Source: Flavobacterium sp. PMTSA4
Lineage (GTDB): Bacteria; Bacteroidota; Bacteroidia; Flavobacteriales; Flavobacteriaceae
Assembly (NCBI RefSeq): GCF_032098525.1
Contig: NZ_CP134890.1
Coordinates: forward strand, 2,604,001-2,668,000
Direction: 5' to 3'
Length of the DNA: 64,000 bases
Below are positions 18,973 through 27,985 of the stretch, piece by piece. A model generated the notes under the pieces. It saw only the letters and a program-made list of their open reading frames with translations, had not been told where the DNA came from and made no database searches. The stretch's first letter is position 1; each line of letters starts with the position of its first letter. The translations under genes and the position numbers were made by a program.

Positions 18973-20001
18973 TTATTTAATAAGTATGCTTCTAAACTTA
19001 GGAATGTTTTTTAATGCCATTCCTGTTCCGCGAACAACTGCTCTTAATGGATCTTCGGCGATGTATACAGGTAAATCTGTTTTTTGTGAAATACGTTTGT
19101 CTAATCCGCGAAGCATTGAACCACCACCAGCAAGATAAATACCAGTATTATAAATATCTGCCGCTAATTCTGGCGGAGTTTGAGATAAAGTTTCCATAAT
19201 AGCATCTTCAATTCGTTGGATTGATTTGTCTAATGCTTTAGCTATTTCTCTATAAGATACTTCAACTTGCTTTGGTTTACCCGTAAGCAAATCTCTACCT
19301 TGAACTGACATATCATCTGGTGGAGTTTCTAAATCGTCTGTTGCTGCACCAATGGTGATTTTAATTTTTTCGGCAGTACTTTCTCCAACAAATAAATTGT
19401 GTTGCGTACGCATGTAGTAGATAATATCATTGGTGAAAACATCTCCAGCAATTTTTACTGATTTATCACAAACAATTCCTCCTAAAGCAATAACTGCAAT
19501 TTCGGTTGTTCCACCACCAATATCAACAATCATGTTTCCTTTTGGTTGCATGATATCAATTCCGATACCGATTGCTGCGGCCATTGGTTCATGAATAAGA
19601 TATACTTCTTTACCGTTTACACGTTCACAACTTTCTTTTACTGCACGCATTTCCACTTCAGTAATTCCAGATGGAATACAAACTACCATTCGTAAAGCAG
19701 GTGTGAATAATTTTTTCTTTAACGCAGGAATACTTTTGATGAATAAACTAATCATTTTTTCAGAAGCATCAAAGTCTGCAATAACCCCATCTTTCAATGG
19801 ACGTATGGTTTTTATGTTTTCATGGGTTTTACCTTGCATCATGTTGGCTTCTTTACCAACGGCGATAATTTTTCCAGAAATTCTGTCTCTTGCTACAATT
19901 GATGGGCTGTCAATTACAACTTTATCATTGTGAATTATCAAAGTGTTTGCTGTACCAAGGTCAATTGCAATATCCTCGGTCATGAAATCAAAAAATCCCA
20001 T
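18973..20001 (-). CDS. mreB: rod shape-determining actin homologue MreB
   Basis: Cytoplasmic actin-like ATPase of 342 residues that positions cell-wall synthesis along the cylinder. Recognisable motifs are the phosphate-1 loop DLGTANTLI near residue 15, IVDIGGGTTEIAVI near 160 and LAGGGSMLRG near 290. It heads the minus-strand mreB-mreC-mreD-mrdA-rodA series. Confidence 0.98.
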   Translation of the reverse strand: MGFFDFMTEDIAIDLGTANTLIIHNDKVVIDSPSIVARDRISGKIIAVGKEANMMQGKTHENIKTIRPLKDGVIADFDASEKMISLFIKSIPALKKKLFTPALRMVVCIPSGITEVEMRAVKESCERVNGKEVYLIHEPMAAAIGIGIDIMQPKGNMIVDIGGGTTEIAVIALGGIVCDKSVKIAGDVFTNDIIYYMRTQHNLFVGESTAEKIKITIGAATDDLETPPDDMSVQGRDLLTGKPKQVEVSYREIAKALDKSIQRIEDAIMETLSQTPPELAADIYNTGIYLAGGGSMLRGLDKRISQKTDLPVYIAEDPLRAVVRGTGMALKNIPKFRSILIK

Positions 20002-20041
20002 AAGTTTTTTAAGGGTTTATAGTTTATAAAAATTTAACGTA

Positions 20042-20049
20042 CAAAGTTA
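20042..20049 (-). promoter_or_regulatory. -7 box before mreB
   Basis: TAACTTTG on the minus strand fits TAnnTTTG exactly, about 40 bases upstream of the mreB start. The -33 region would fall in the end of purH and shows no clear TTG. Confidence 0.4.
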
Positions 20050-20055
20050 AACAAA

Positions 20056-21582
20056 TTAATGTTTAAAATGACGTGTTCCTGTAAATACCATTGCAACTTT
20101 ATTTTCGTTGCAAAAATTAATGCTTAATTCATCTTTTATTGAACCTCCAGGTTGAATAACTGCTGTAATTCCAGCCTGATGTGCTAATTCTACACAATCA
20201 GGAAAAGGGAAAAAAGCATCACTTGCCATCACCGCGCCATTTAAATCAAAACCAAAATTAGTTGCTTTTTCAACGGCTTGTTTCAGTGCATCAACTCTTG
20301 AAGTTTGTCCTGTTCCAGATGCTACTAATGTACTGTTTTTTGCAAAAACAATGGTGTTTGATTTAGTATTTTTGCAAATTTTTGAAGCAAATAATAAATC
20401 ATCAATTTCTTGCTCCGTTGGAGTAGTGTTTGTTACTACTTTTAAATTTTCTTTTGCATCAGTTACATTGTTTCTATCTTGAACTAATAATCCGTTCAAA
20501 CAAGTTCTCACTTGACTGTTTGGTAAGGCAACGTCATGTTGAACCAATATAATTCTATTCTTTTTCTCTGATAAAATAGCAACGGCTTCTTCGTCAAAAC
20601 TTGGAGCAATTACAACTTCGCAGAACAAACTGTTTATTTCTGTAGCTGTTGCAGCATCAATTCTTTCATTTGTAATCAAAACACCTCCAAAAGCAGAAGT
20701 TGGATCGCCAGCTAAAGCTGCTAAATACGCTTCTTTCATAGTACTTCTTGTTGCTAATCCACAAGCATTGTTGTGTTTTAAAATAGCAAAAGTAGGTGCG
20801 TTGTTTTTAAACTCTAAAATTAAATTCACCGCAGCATCAACATCCAACAAGTTATTATATGACAATTCTTTTCCGTGAAGTTTGCTAAACATTTTATCAA
20901 ACTCGCCAAAGAAAAATCCTTTTTGATGTGGGTTTTCGCCATATCTTAAAATCTGACCTTCAGAAATACTTGCTTTGAAATAAGTTTCATCCTCGTTAAA
21001 ATAATTAAAGATAGCTGTGTCATAGTGTGATGAAATATGAAAAGCTTTAGTAGCTAAAAGTTTTCTTTGCTCTAAAGTTGTAGCACCATTTTGATTCGTA
21101 ATATAATCAAGTAATAAAGAATATTCATTAACTGAAGCTACAATAACCGTGTCTTTAAAGTTTTTAGCTGCAGCGCGGATTAATGAAATTCCACCTATAT
21201 CAATTTTTTCAATGATGTCTGCTTCACTTGCTCCAGAAGCCACTGTTTTTTCAAACGGATACAAATCAACAATTACTAAATCAATTTGTGGAATATCAAA
21301 TTCAACCATTTGTTGCACATCACTCTCGTTGTCTTGACGGTTTAGAATTCCACCAAAAACTTTTGGATGTAATGTTTTTACTCTTCCGCCAAGTATCGAA
21401 GGATAAGATGTTACATCTTCTACTGGAACTACAGGAATACCTAGGTTTTTAATGAATTCTTCGGTTCCGCCAGTTGAATATAGAGTAACGTTTTGTTCGT
21501 GTAGTTTTCGAACAATAGGTTCCAAACCATCTTTGGAAAAGACTGAAATTAATGCTGATTGAATTGTTTTTGTTGTGCTCAT
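20056..21582 (-). CDS. purH: bifunctional AICAR formyltransferase / IMP cyclohydrolase
   Basis: Catalyses the last two steps of IMP synthesis, formyl transfer to AICAR and ring closure. The 508-residue protein has the N-terminal MGS-like cyclohydrolase domain (to about 190, with KTLHPKVFGGIL) and the C-terminal transformylase domain (RYGENPHQKG, LKHNNACGLA, and TGTRHFKH at the end). Start at 21582 (MSTTKT) is preferred to the earlier in-frame codon, which would place the start inside the promoter. A good promoter precedes it. Confidence 0.97.
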   Translation of the reverse strand: MSTTKTIQSALISVFSKDGLEPIVRKLHEQNVTLYSTGGTEEFIKNLGIPVVPVEDVTSYPSILGGRVKTLHPKVFGGILNRQDNESDVQQMVEFDIPQIDLVIVDLYPFEKTVASGASEADIIEKIDIGGISLIRAAAKNFKDTVIVASVNEYSLLLDYITNQNGATTLEQRKLLATKAFHISSHYDTAIFNYFNEDETYFKASISEGQILRYGENPHQKGFFFGEFDKMFSKLHGKELSYNNLLDVDAAVNLILEFKNNAPTFAILKHNNACGLATRSTMKEAYLAALAGDPTSAFGGVLITNERIDAATATEINSLFCEVVIAPSFDEEAVAILSEKKNRIILVQHDVALPNSQVRTCLNGLLVQDRNNVTDAKENLKVVTNTTPTEQEIDDLLFASKICKNTKSNTIVFAKNSTLVASGTGQTSRVDALKQAVEKATNFGFDLNGAVMASDAFFPFPDCVELAHQAGITAVIQPGGSIKDELSINFCNENKVAMVFTGTRHFKH

Positions 21583-21604
21583 TTTGTTGTGTGTTTTAAG
21601 CATG

Positions 21605-21635
21605 CAAAAGTAGTTTTTTTGAAACCATTTTTCAA
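21605..21635 (-). promoter_or_regulatory. purH promoter
   Basis: On the minus strand TTG (21635-21633), a 20-base spacer and TACTTTTG (21612-21605) match the Bacteroidetes consensus at both boxes. The predicted transcript start is a few bases before the ATG at 21582. Confidence 0.65.
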
Positions 21636-21745
21636 GGAAAAAGTGTAACAAAATTTAAAAAAAGCACACAAACTAATGTGAATTGCATTGTGTTATTCCA
21701 TTTAATTTTTTGAAATTTACAAAACCGATTAAAATCCTATTAGGA

Positions 21746-23002
21746 ATGCTATTATACCTTCGATTACTTAAAGAAAGTTTTGCTTTTGCAATGAATGCTT
21801 TGCGAAACAACAAATTGAGAACCATGTTATCACTTCTTGGAGTAACTATTGGTATTTTTTCAATCATTGCCGTTTTAGCAGCCGTTGATTCTTTGGATAA
21901 AAAAATAAAAAGCGACTTGAGTACTTTAGATAAAAACACCATGTACTTAAAAAGTCAATCGTTTGGTCCTTCTGATATTCCTCGTTGGAAAAGAGATCAA
22001 TTTCCGGAGGTTAATTATGAAGAATTTCAATATTTAAAATCCAATTTAAATAATGTTGAGAATCTGTGTTATCAATACTTCATGTTTTCTCGCGAAAGTG
22101 TTAAATATGAAGGAAAAACGGTATCTGATTTAAATGTTGTTCCTGTAACTTATGAGTTTGCTGACATCCAAAGAATGGAAATCAACAACGGACGATTTTT
22201 TAATGAAGCCGAATCCAATGCTGCTGCTGGTGTAATTGTTTTGGGTTATAATGTTGCCGAAGGTTTGTTTGATAATGTTGACCCAATTGGAAAATCGGTC
22301 CGCATTTATGGTCAAAATGTAAAAGTAATTGGAGTAACCAAGAAAAAAGGACAAAGTATGGGTTTAGGCGATAGCGATGACGACTCGGTTTTTTTACCAG
22401 TTAATTTTCTGCGAAGATTATATGGCGATAACAGTAAAAACTTCCTTCCTGTAATTGTTATTAAACCTGAAAAAGATATTGACATAGAAGCCTTAAAAAG
22501 TGAAATCAAACAAAAATTGCGTGCCTATCGTGGTGTGAAAGAAGGCGAAGTTGATAATTTCTTTTTAGATATATTATCAGGTTTTACCGATTTGATTGAT
22601 ACGTTTATTGGCAGTCTAAAAATGGGAGGTTGGATAATTTCTGGGTTTTCACTTCTGGTTGGTGGTTTCGGAATTGCCAACATTATGTTCGTTTCAGTAA
22701 AAGAACGCACCAACTTAATTGGGATTCAAAAATCGTTAGGTGCCAAAAACAAATTCATACTTTTTCAATTTCTTTTCGAAGCCATAATTCTCTGTCTTAT
22801 AGGTGGAATTATTGGATTGTTCCTGGTCTGGATAATTGCAGCTATGCTTACCAAAGTATTAGATTTTGAATTTATACTTTCGTTTAGCAACATTCTTTTA
22901 GGAACGTCTATTTCGGCCATCATTGGTTTAATTGCTGGAATTCTTCCTGCTATTTCTGCGTCAAAACTTGATCCTGTGGAAGCTATTAGAACGGGAATGT
23001 AA
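21746..23002 (+). CDS. ABC transporter permease, MacB/FtsX type
   Basis: Membrane subunit of a MacB-like ABC transporter, 418 residues. There is one helix near the N terminus (LRTMLSLLGVTIGIFSIIAVLA), a large periplasmic MacB_PCD domain (about 50-270) and three C-terminal helices of the FtsX fold, ending in PVEAIRTGM. No ATPase or membrane-fusion gene is adjacent, so partners must be elsewhere. Start at 21746 chosen because it begins the conserved N-terminal segment; 21 more codons are open upstream. Exported substrate unknown. Confidence 0.9.
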   Translation: MLLYLRLLKESFAFAMNALRNNKLRTMLSLLGVTIGIFSIIAVLAAVDSLDKKIKSDLSTLDKNTMYLKSQSFGPSDIPRWKRDQFPEVNYEEFQYLKSNLNNVENLCYQYFMFSRESVKYEGKTVSDLNVVPVTYEFADIQRMEINNGRFFNEAESNAAAGVIVLGYNVAEGLFDNVDPIGKSVRIYGQNVKVIGVTKKKGQSMGLGDSDDDSVFLPVNFLRRLYGDNSKNFLPVIVIKPEKDIDIEALKSEIKQKLRAYRGVKEGEVDNFFLDILSGFTDLIDTFIGSLKMGGWIISGFSLLVGGFGIANIMFVSVKERTNLIGIQKSLGAKNKFILFQFLFEAIILCLIGGIIGLFLVWIIAAMLTKVLDFEFILSFSNILLGTSISAIIGLIAGILPAISASKLDPVEAIRTGM

Positions 23003-23069
23003 TTATCACTCTAAAAATGAGTCAATCACTCACAAAATGAGTTAATCATCTTGTCAAAATTAATAAACG

Positions 23070-23279
23070 AGGTTTTTAACTTCATCGGAGAGGTTATTTA
23101 CTTCAACAAACAGGTTAAAAACTTATTCCTTGAAGTTATTAGCTTTAACGTTGAACTTTGTAGCCTGGTTGATTGAGTTATTTACTTCGTCTTTAAAGTT
23201 TTTAGTTTCTCTCTCGAGGTTTTGAATCTGTAATTAGAGGTTTTTTGCTTTACGGAAGAAGTTATTAGCTTCTTTTTAA
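23070..23279 (+). repeat. degenerate 21-bp tandem array A, 10 units
   Basis: Ten consecutive 21-base units with no phase slip. Unit starts are 23070, 23091, 23112, 23133, 23154, 23175, 23196, 23217, 23238 and 23259. The better-conserved first 14 bases approximate AGGTTATTTACTTC, and the last seven vary. The array lies in what would be the 3' untranslated part of the permease mRNA, just before the terminator. On the minus strand each unit reads as a heptad of the type x-x-E-V-N-N-L, interrupted by two stops. Confidence 0.85.
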
Positions 23280-23290
23280 TGGGGAAATAA

Positions 23291-23319
23291 AAAAACACAA
23301 AGCATTGCTTTGTGTTTTT
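23291..23319. terminator. bidirectional terminator between permease gene and accD
   Basis: AAAAACACAAAGC pairs with GCTTTGTGTTTTT over 13 bp around a three-base ATT loop, with A-run and T-run flanks suited to both directions. Confidence 0.88.
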
Positions 23320-23348
23320 ATTATTAATGTAATAATCAGAAATTACAA

Positions 23349-24203
23349 TTATCGAATTTCTTGATTTAAGATTAAATCGATGTATAAGTTGATTTTATTT
23401 TTCAATTCTTTTCGGTGAGCAATAAAATCAAGGAAACCATGTTCTAAAACAAACTCAGCCGTTTGAAAACCTTCTGGTAAATCTTTCCCAGTAGTGTCAC
23501 GAACAACTCTAGGACCAGCAAAACCAATCAAAGCACCAGGTTCAGAAATGTTAATGTCGCCAAGCATTGCATACGAAGCAGTTGTTCCACCAGTGGTTGG
23601 ATCAGTACAAAGTGAGATATAAGGAATTTGAGCATCGGCTAGTTGCGCTAATTTTGCTGAAGTTTTTGCCAATTGCATTAACGAATAAGCAGCTTCCATC
23701 ATACGTGCACCACCTGATTTTGAAATCATCACAAAAGGAATATTGTTTTTAATAGAATAATCAATACCACGAGCAATTTTTTCGCCAACAACAGCACCCA
23801 TTGAACCACCAATAAAAGCAAAATCCATACAACAAACGACTAAATCTTTACCTTTAGATTTTCCAACTCCAGTTCGAACGGCGTCTTTTAATTTGGTTTT
23901 TTCCATCACGTCTTTTAAACGGTCAGAATATTTTTTGGTATCTACAAAGTTAAGCGGATCTTTTGAAGTCATTTTAGCATCCAATTCTTTGAATTCATTG
24001 TTGTCAAACAAAATTTCAAAGTATTCTTTACTACCAATTCTAACATGAAAATCATCTTCTGGACTTACCCAAAGATTTTTTGCTAATTCATCAGTGTCAA
24101 TAATTTTACCTGTTGGTGATTTGTACCAAAGTCCTTTAGGAACATCTTTTTTATCTTCAGTAGCGGTAGTAATACCTTTTTCTTTTCTTTTAAACCAAGC
24201 CAT
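23349..24203 (-). CDS. accD: acetyl-CoA carboxylase carboxyltransferase subunit beta
   Basis: Beta subunit of the carboxyltransferase that makes malonyl-CoA for fatty acid synthesis; 284 residues, normal length. The crotonase-type core is well kept (DFAFIGGSMGAVVGEK, SGGARMMEA, DPTTGGTTASYAMLGD). The N-terminal zinc-ribbon region is altered: where E. coli has four cysteines, this protein reads GLWYKSPTGKII and VSPEDDFH, with no cysteine left. The core is intact, so it is probably active, and flavobacterial relatives share the change as far as I recall. Confidence 0.95.
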   Translation of the reverse strand: MAWFKRKEKGITTATEDKKDVPKGLWYKSPTGKIIDTDELAKNLWVSPEDDFHVRIGSKEYFEILFDNNEFKELDAKMTSKDPLNFVDTKKYSDRLKDVMEKTKLKDAVRTGVGKSKGKDLVVCCMDFAFIGGSMGAVVGEKIARGIDYSIKNNIPFVMISKSGGARMMEAAYSLMQLAKTSAKLAQLADAQIPYISLCTDPTTGGTTASYAMLGDINISEPGALIGFAGPRVVRDTTGKDLPEGFQTAEFVLEHGFLDFIAHRKELKNKINLYIDLILNQEIR

Positions 24204-24285
24204 AATTTATGTTATTATAAATTTTGAATTATAAATTTTGAATGTCAAAATAATTTAAAATTCAACATTTAAAATTTAAAATAAT

Positions 24286-25353
24286 TTAAAGTGTGTTTAC
24301 GTTGTTTAAATCAGCAAATGCTTGCTCTAATCTTTTATTAAAAGTCAACTCGCCTTCACGAACCCATTTTCTTGGATCGTAGTGTTTTTTGTTAGGAGAA
24401 TCAGCACCATCAGGGCTTCCAATTTGGGTTCTTAAATAATCAATATTATTAACCATATAGTCACGAATTCCTTCTGTAAAAGCAAATTGTAAATCGGTAT
24501 CAATATTCATTTTAATAACTCCATATCCAATAGCTTCTCTAATTTCTTCAAGCGTAGAACCTGAACCACCGTGGAAAACAAAATCAATTGGGTTGTGACC
24601 TGTATTGAATTTATTTTGAACGTAATCTTGAGAATTTTTCAAGATTTTTGGAGTTAATTTCACATTTCCAGGTTTGTAAACTCCATGAACATTCCCAAAA
24701 GCAGCAGCAATTGTAAAACGAGGAGAAACTTTCATTAATTCTTCGTAAGCATAGGCAACTTCTTCAGGTTGCGTGTATAATTTTGAACTATCAACATCAG
24801 AATTGTCAACACCATCTTCTTCACCACCAGTAATTCCCAATTCAATTTCTAAAGTCATTCCCATTTTACTCATACGAGCTAAATAGTGTTTACAGATTTC
24901 AATATTTTCTTCAATTGGTTCTTCAGATAAATCAATCATGTGTGAAGAATACAATGGTTTTCCAGTTTCTGCAAAGTGTTTTTCAGAAGCATCTAATAAA
25001 CCATCAATCCAAGGCAATAATTTTTTTGCACAATGGTCAGTATGTAAAATTACAGTTGCACCATAAGCTTCTGCAAGAGTATGAATGTGTTTTGCTCCAG
25101 CAATACCACCAGCAATTGCTGATTTTTCATTTGCATTTGAAAGACCTTTTCCGGCATTAAATTGTGCGCCACCATTTGAAAACTGAATAATTACCGGTGC
25201 ATTTAATTTTGCAGCAGTTTCAAGAACTCCATTTATTGTACTAGAACCTACTACATTTACTGCTGGTAAAGCAAATCCTTTTTCTTTTGCGTAAGCAAAA
25301 ATTGCTTGAACTTCATCGCCAGTTGCAACTCCAGGTTTGATATTGTGCGCCAT
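24286..25353 (-). CDS. fbaA: class II fructose-bisphosphate aldolase
   Basis: Zinc-dependent aldolase of glycolysis and gluconeogenesis, 355 residues, of the long FbaA type. Zinc and substrate residues are in HTDHCAKKLLPW, the acidic patch ELGITGGEEDGVD and FVFHGGSGST. It is followed by accD 82 bases on. That gap is very A+T-rich with repeated ATAAATTTTGAAT segments, and no terminator is evident, so the two may share a transcript. Confidence 0.97.
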   Translation of the reverse strand: MAHNIKPGVATGDEVQAIFAYAKEKGFALPAVNVVGSSTINGVLETAAKLNAPVIIQFSNGGAQFNAGKGLSNANEKSAIAGGIAGAKHIHTLAEAYGATVILHTDHCAKKLLPWIDGLLDASEKHFAETGKPLYSSHMIDLSEEPIEENIEICKHYLARMSKMGMTLEIELGITGGEEDGVDNSDVDSSKLYTQPEEVAYAYEELMKVSPRFTIAAAFGNVHGVYKPGNVKLTPKILKNSQDYVQNKFNTGHNPIDFVFHGGSGSTLEEIREAIGYGVIKMNIDTDLQFAFTEGIRDYMVNNIDYLRTQIGSPDGADSPNKKHYDPRKWVREGELTFNKRLEQAFADLNNVNTL

Positions 25354-25383
25354 TTTCTTTTAAGATTTTTAGTTAAGAGAATA

Positions 25384-25391
25384 CAAAAATA
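25384..25391 (-). promoter_or_regulatory. possible fbaA -7 box
   Basis: TATTTTTG on the minus strand fits TAnnTTTG and lies about 30 bases before the fbaA start. No clear -33 TTG is seen. Confidence 0.35.
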
Positions 25392-25404
25392 GGAATTTCT
25401 ACTT

Positions 25405-27972
25405 TTAGAAAGGATAATTTATTCCAATATTTAAAACTGTTTTGTCAAATCGCATCTCTTTAAACCATTTTTCATTTTCTGGTTTTGCGGGATTATAAGT
25501 TTTAAACCCAAAGTCGGTTCTAAGCACAAAGAAATTGAAGTCATATCGTAATCCAAAACCACTGCCGACTGCAATATTTTTCAATGAATTTAACCCGCTA
25601 AAAATAGACGACTCTGTAGTTACGTTGTCTAAAACATTCCAAATATTACCTGCATCAACAAACAAAGCGCTATTTAATTTACCTAAAAGATTAAAACGAT
25701 ATTCACCACTAAGAGTGATTTTCATGTTTGCTTCATTGAAGTCTAAAACACTTGCGCTTGCACCTGGACCAAGACTATAAGATTGCCATGCACGAATATC
25801 ATTTGAACCACCAGCAAAATAACTTCGAGAGAAAGGAATACTTTCTGAATTTCCATAAGGAATAGCAATGCCAAAAAATCCTTTAGCGGCAAAGACTTTG
25901 TTACTAGAAATGCTCCAATGTCTGATGTATTCAAACTCAGTTTTTACATATTGAGAATATTCAACATCAAATATAGTATTGGCGCCTGTTTGACTTTGTA
26001 ACTGTTTTGAAGCATTGGCAAATAATGACAATACATTTCCAGCACTTTCAAATTTAGTTTTAAAGGCGTAAAAATTATTGTCTAGTAAATCTTTTTTTGA
26101 AGTTTTTGAATAGGTAATATTAGATGCAAAAATCAAGTTGTTTTCCGTTAAACGAACACGTCTTTCTAAAATACTTAAAACCGATTTTAAATCAGCAAGT
26201 GAAAGATTAAGATTAGGATCGGTAAACGCATCAGTCAAAAAACCTACAGTTCCTTCATCAATGATTAAATTTCCATCTGTATCAAGGTAACTTGGATTTA
26301 CTGGATAATTTTGAGCAATAGAATTTAATGCATTGTATGATGAATTGTAAATATTGAAATAGTTTGAAGGATTTAGATTTTTAACAAATTGAATATTAAA
26401 CAAATCAAATTTAAAGCTTACATTTCGTTTCGGAGTCCAATTATAGCTTAAAGAACTGGTGAAATTTTGTTTGTCTAAACCAACATTTCTTTGTTTTGCA
26501 TAACCAACACTTAAAGTTGTATAAGGAATCATTCTTTTAGGAATAATTTTTTCTGTATTAAAAGGCAAAAGCAATTTTGGGAAATTTAGTTTGGCATCAA
26601 TACCAACTTCCGAAATATTAAAAAATGTATTGTTTGGGTTCGCTAAATCGCGAGATGAACCTATGTTTCCTCTAAATCCTAAATCGAAAGTTTCAGCACC
26701 ATTAAATACGTTTCTAATACTTAAAAAAGTTGTTCCAGATATTCCGAAATCTTGGATATTAGAATGTGTAAAATCGGTAGAAAAACCAAAGGTGTATTTT
26801 TTTCTTGGCGTTAAATAAATATTTGCAATCAATCCATTTTCAACATTTTTATCTTCTACATATTGTATCAATGGATAATTGAAAACTTTTAAATTGGTTA
26901 AATATCGTGAAGTAATTGAAGTTCTAAAGTCTGAGAAATAATTATCTTTATTAATGAAAATACCATTTGCTATTGCCTTAGGTCTATATTTTAATTTGTT
27001 AACTGCATACAGATTTACACCATTATAAGTAGTACTATCGGTAATTTTTGCATTAGGATTTGCAGTACTGTGGTCAGTAAAAACGTTGACCTTACTGATT
27101 TTGTATAAATCAAAAGGTTTTAAATAAGTTGTATCATTTTCACGCTTTACTTCGTCATCGATTTTTACAATAATTTTAGGCTTATGATTCCTTTTTATGG
27201 TGTCAATTTCAAAAGTGATATAATTTTGCTGGAATTTGAAAGCACCATTATTTCTAAATTCTTCTGTTATTCTGTTACGTTCTTGCTCGAATTTGTCTCT
27301 TTTAAATTGTTCGCCAACTTTAATGAATGAATTTTTCTTTCTCAATTGATAAATAGAATCCAAAACTTTGCTTTTGATGGCTGTTTCTAATGAATCAATT
27401 ACATATGGTTTCCCTTTTGAAACACTATAATTTACATTTACTTTTTTTGGTCCGATGGTGTCAATAGTATAATTTGATTTTACATCAAAATAACCTTCGT
27501 TAGCATAATAAAGTTTCAATCTTCGCAATGATTTTCGGGTACTTGAAGTATCAAGAATTACGGGTGCTTCACCTGTTTTCATTAAAAATTTATGAATTCC
27601 AGAATACCAAAAAGATTCACCTAAACGTTTAACTTGTTTTCGCGATAACCATTTGGCTTTGCGATAATATTTCTTAGGATTATTAATAAATTTTGCTCTA
27701 TAAATAGAATCCGTGTTTTGTTTTGCTAAATTGTAAATGTTTAAACGTAATTTGTAGCCAAGAATAGAACTGTTTTGTTTTTGATACAATTGGTTGACTA
27801 CGTCTTCTGATTTTTCTTTAACACTATCTACTTTAATTGCGCTATTTACAATAAGTTTTTTGCCGTCAGGAACTCTTTTCGTGGTATTACAACCAAAAAG
27901 GAGTAACGTAAATAGAATAATATATAATATTTTTGTGCAGTTAAGTTTCAATAGAAGCAAATAATAATTCAA
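25405..27972 (-). CDS. tamL: TamL-like BamA/TamA family outer-membrane lipoprotein
   Basis: Outer-membrane Omp85-superfamily protein of 855 residues. The N terminus is a lipoprotein signal ending in LLFGC (Cys28), followed by CNTTKRVPDGK, a pattern typical of the Bacteroidetes TamA variant TamL. POTRA-like repeats fill about residues 35-400 and a 16-strand beta-barrel (surface antigen D15 type) the C-terminal half. The last residue is Phe (INYPF), as expected of a BAM substrate. Such proteins work with a TamB-like partner in outer-membrane biogenesis; no TamB gene is in the window. Only 13 bases separate its start from the divergent SpoU gene. Confidence 0.87.
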   Translation of the reverse strand: MNYYLLLLKLNCTKILYIILFTLLLFGCNTTKRVPDGKKLIVNSAIKVDSVKEKSEDVVNQLYQKQNSSILGYKLRLNIYNLAKQNTDSIYRAKFINNPKKYYRKAKWLSRKQVKRLGESFWYSGIHKFLMKTGEAPVILDTSSTRKSLRRLKLYYANEGYFDVKSNYTIDTIGPKKVNVNYSVSKGKPYVIDSLETAIKSKVLDSIYQLRKKNSFIKVGEQFKRDKFEQERNRITEEFRNNGAFKFQQNYITFEIDTIKRNHKPKIIVKIDDEVKRENDTTYLKPFDLYKISKVNVFTDHSTANPNAKITDSTTYNGVNLYAVNKLKYRPKAIANGIFINKDNYFSDFRTSITSRYLTNLKVFNYPLIQYVEDKNVENGLIANIYLTPRKKYTFGFSTDFTHSNIQDFGISGTTFLSIRNVFNGAETFDLGFRGNIGSSRDLANPNNTFFNISEVGIDAKLNFPKLLLPFNTEKIIPKRMIPYTTLSVGYAKQRNVGLDKQNFTSSLSYNWTPKRNVSFKFDLFNIQFVKNLNPSNYFNIYNSSYNALNSIAQNYPVNPSYLDTDGNLIIDEGTVGFLTDAFTDPNLNLSLADLKSVLSILERRVRLTENNLIFASNITYSKTSKKDLLDNNFYAFKTKFESAGNVLSLFANASKQLQSQTGANTIFDVEYSQYVKTEFEYIRHWSISSNKVFAAKGFFGIAIPYGNSESIPFSRSYFAGGSNDIRAWQSYSLGPGASASVLDFNEANMKITLSGEYRFNLLGKLNSALFVDAGNIWNVLDNVTTESSIFSGLNSLKNIAVGSGFGLRYDFNFFVLRTDFGFKTYNPAKPENEKWFKEMRFDKTVLNIGINYPF

Positions 27973-27985
27973 AAATACATTTTTT

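Larger units (their letters stand above)
23003..23348. other. convergent intergenic region with repeat array A
   Basis: This 346-base gap holds two loose GAGT-containing units (23018-23069), a ten-unit 21-bp repeat array (23070-23279) and a shared terminator (23291-23319). No conserved gene is visible. Confidence 0.8.

Noticed and set aside
21746..23002. Horizontal transfer or mobile element around the ABC permease
   Set aside because: No transposase, integrase, direct repeats or change of composition was seen there or elsewhere in the window.
23070..23279. Arrays A, B and C considered as CRISPR arrays
   Set aside because: Units are contiguous 21-mers without spacers, repeats are degenerate and no cas genes are in the window.
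24204..24285. A+T-rich gap between fbaA and accD as a repeat element
   Set aside because: Holds two adjacent ATAAATTTTGAAT copies and similar inverted stretches, but is too low in complexity to call a defined element.
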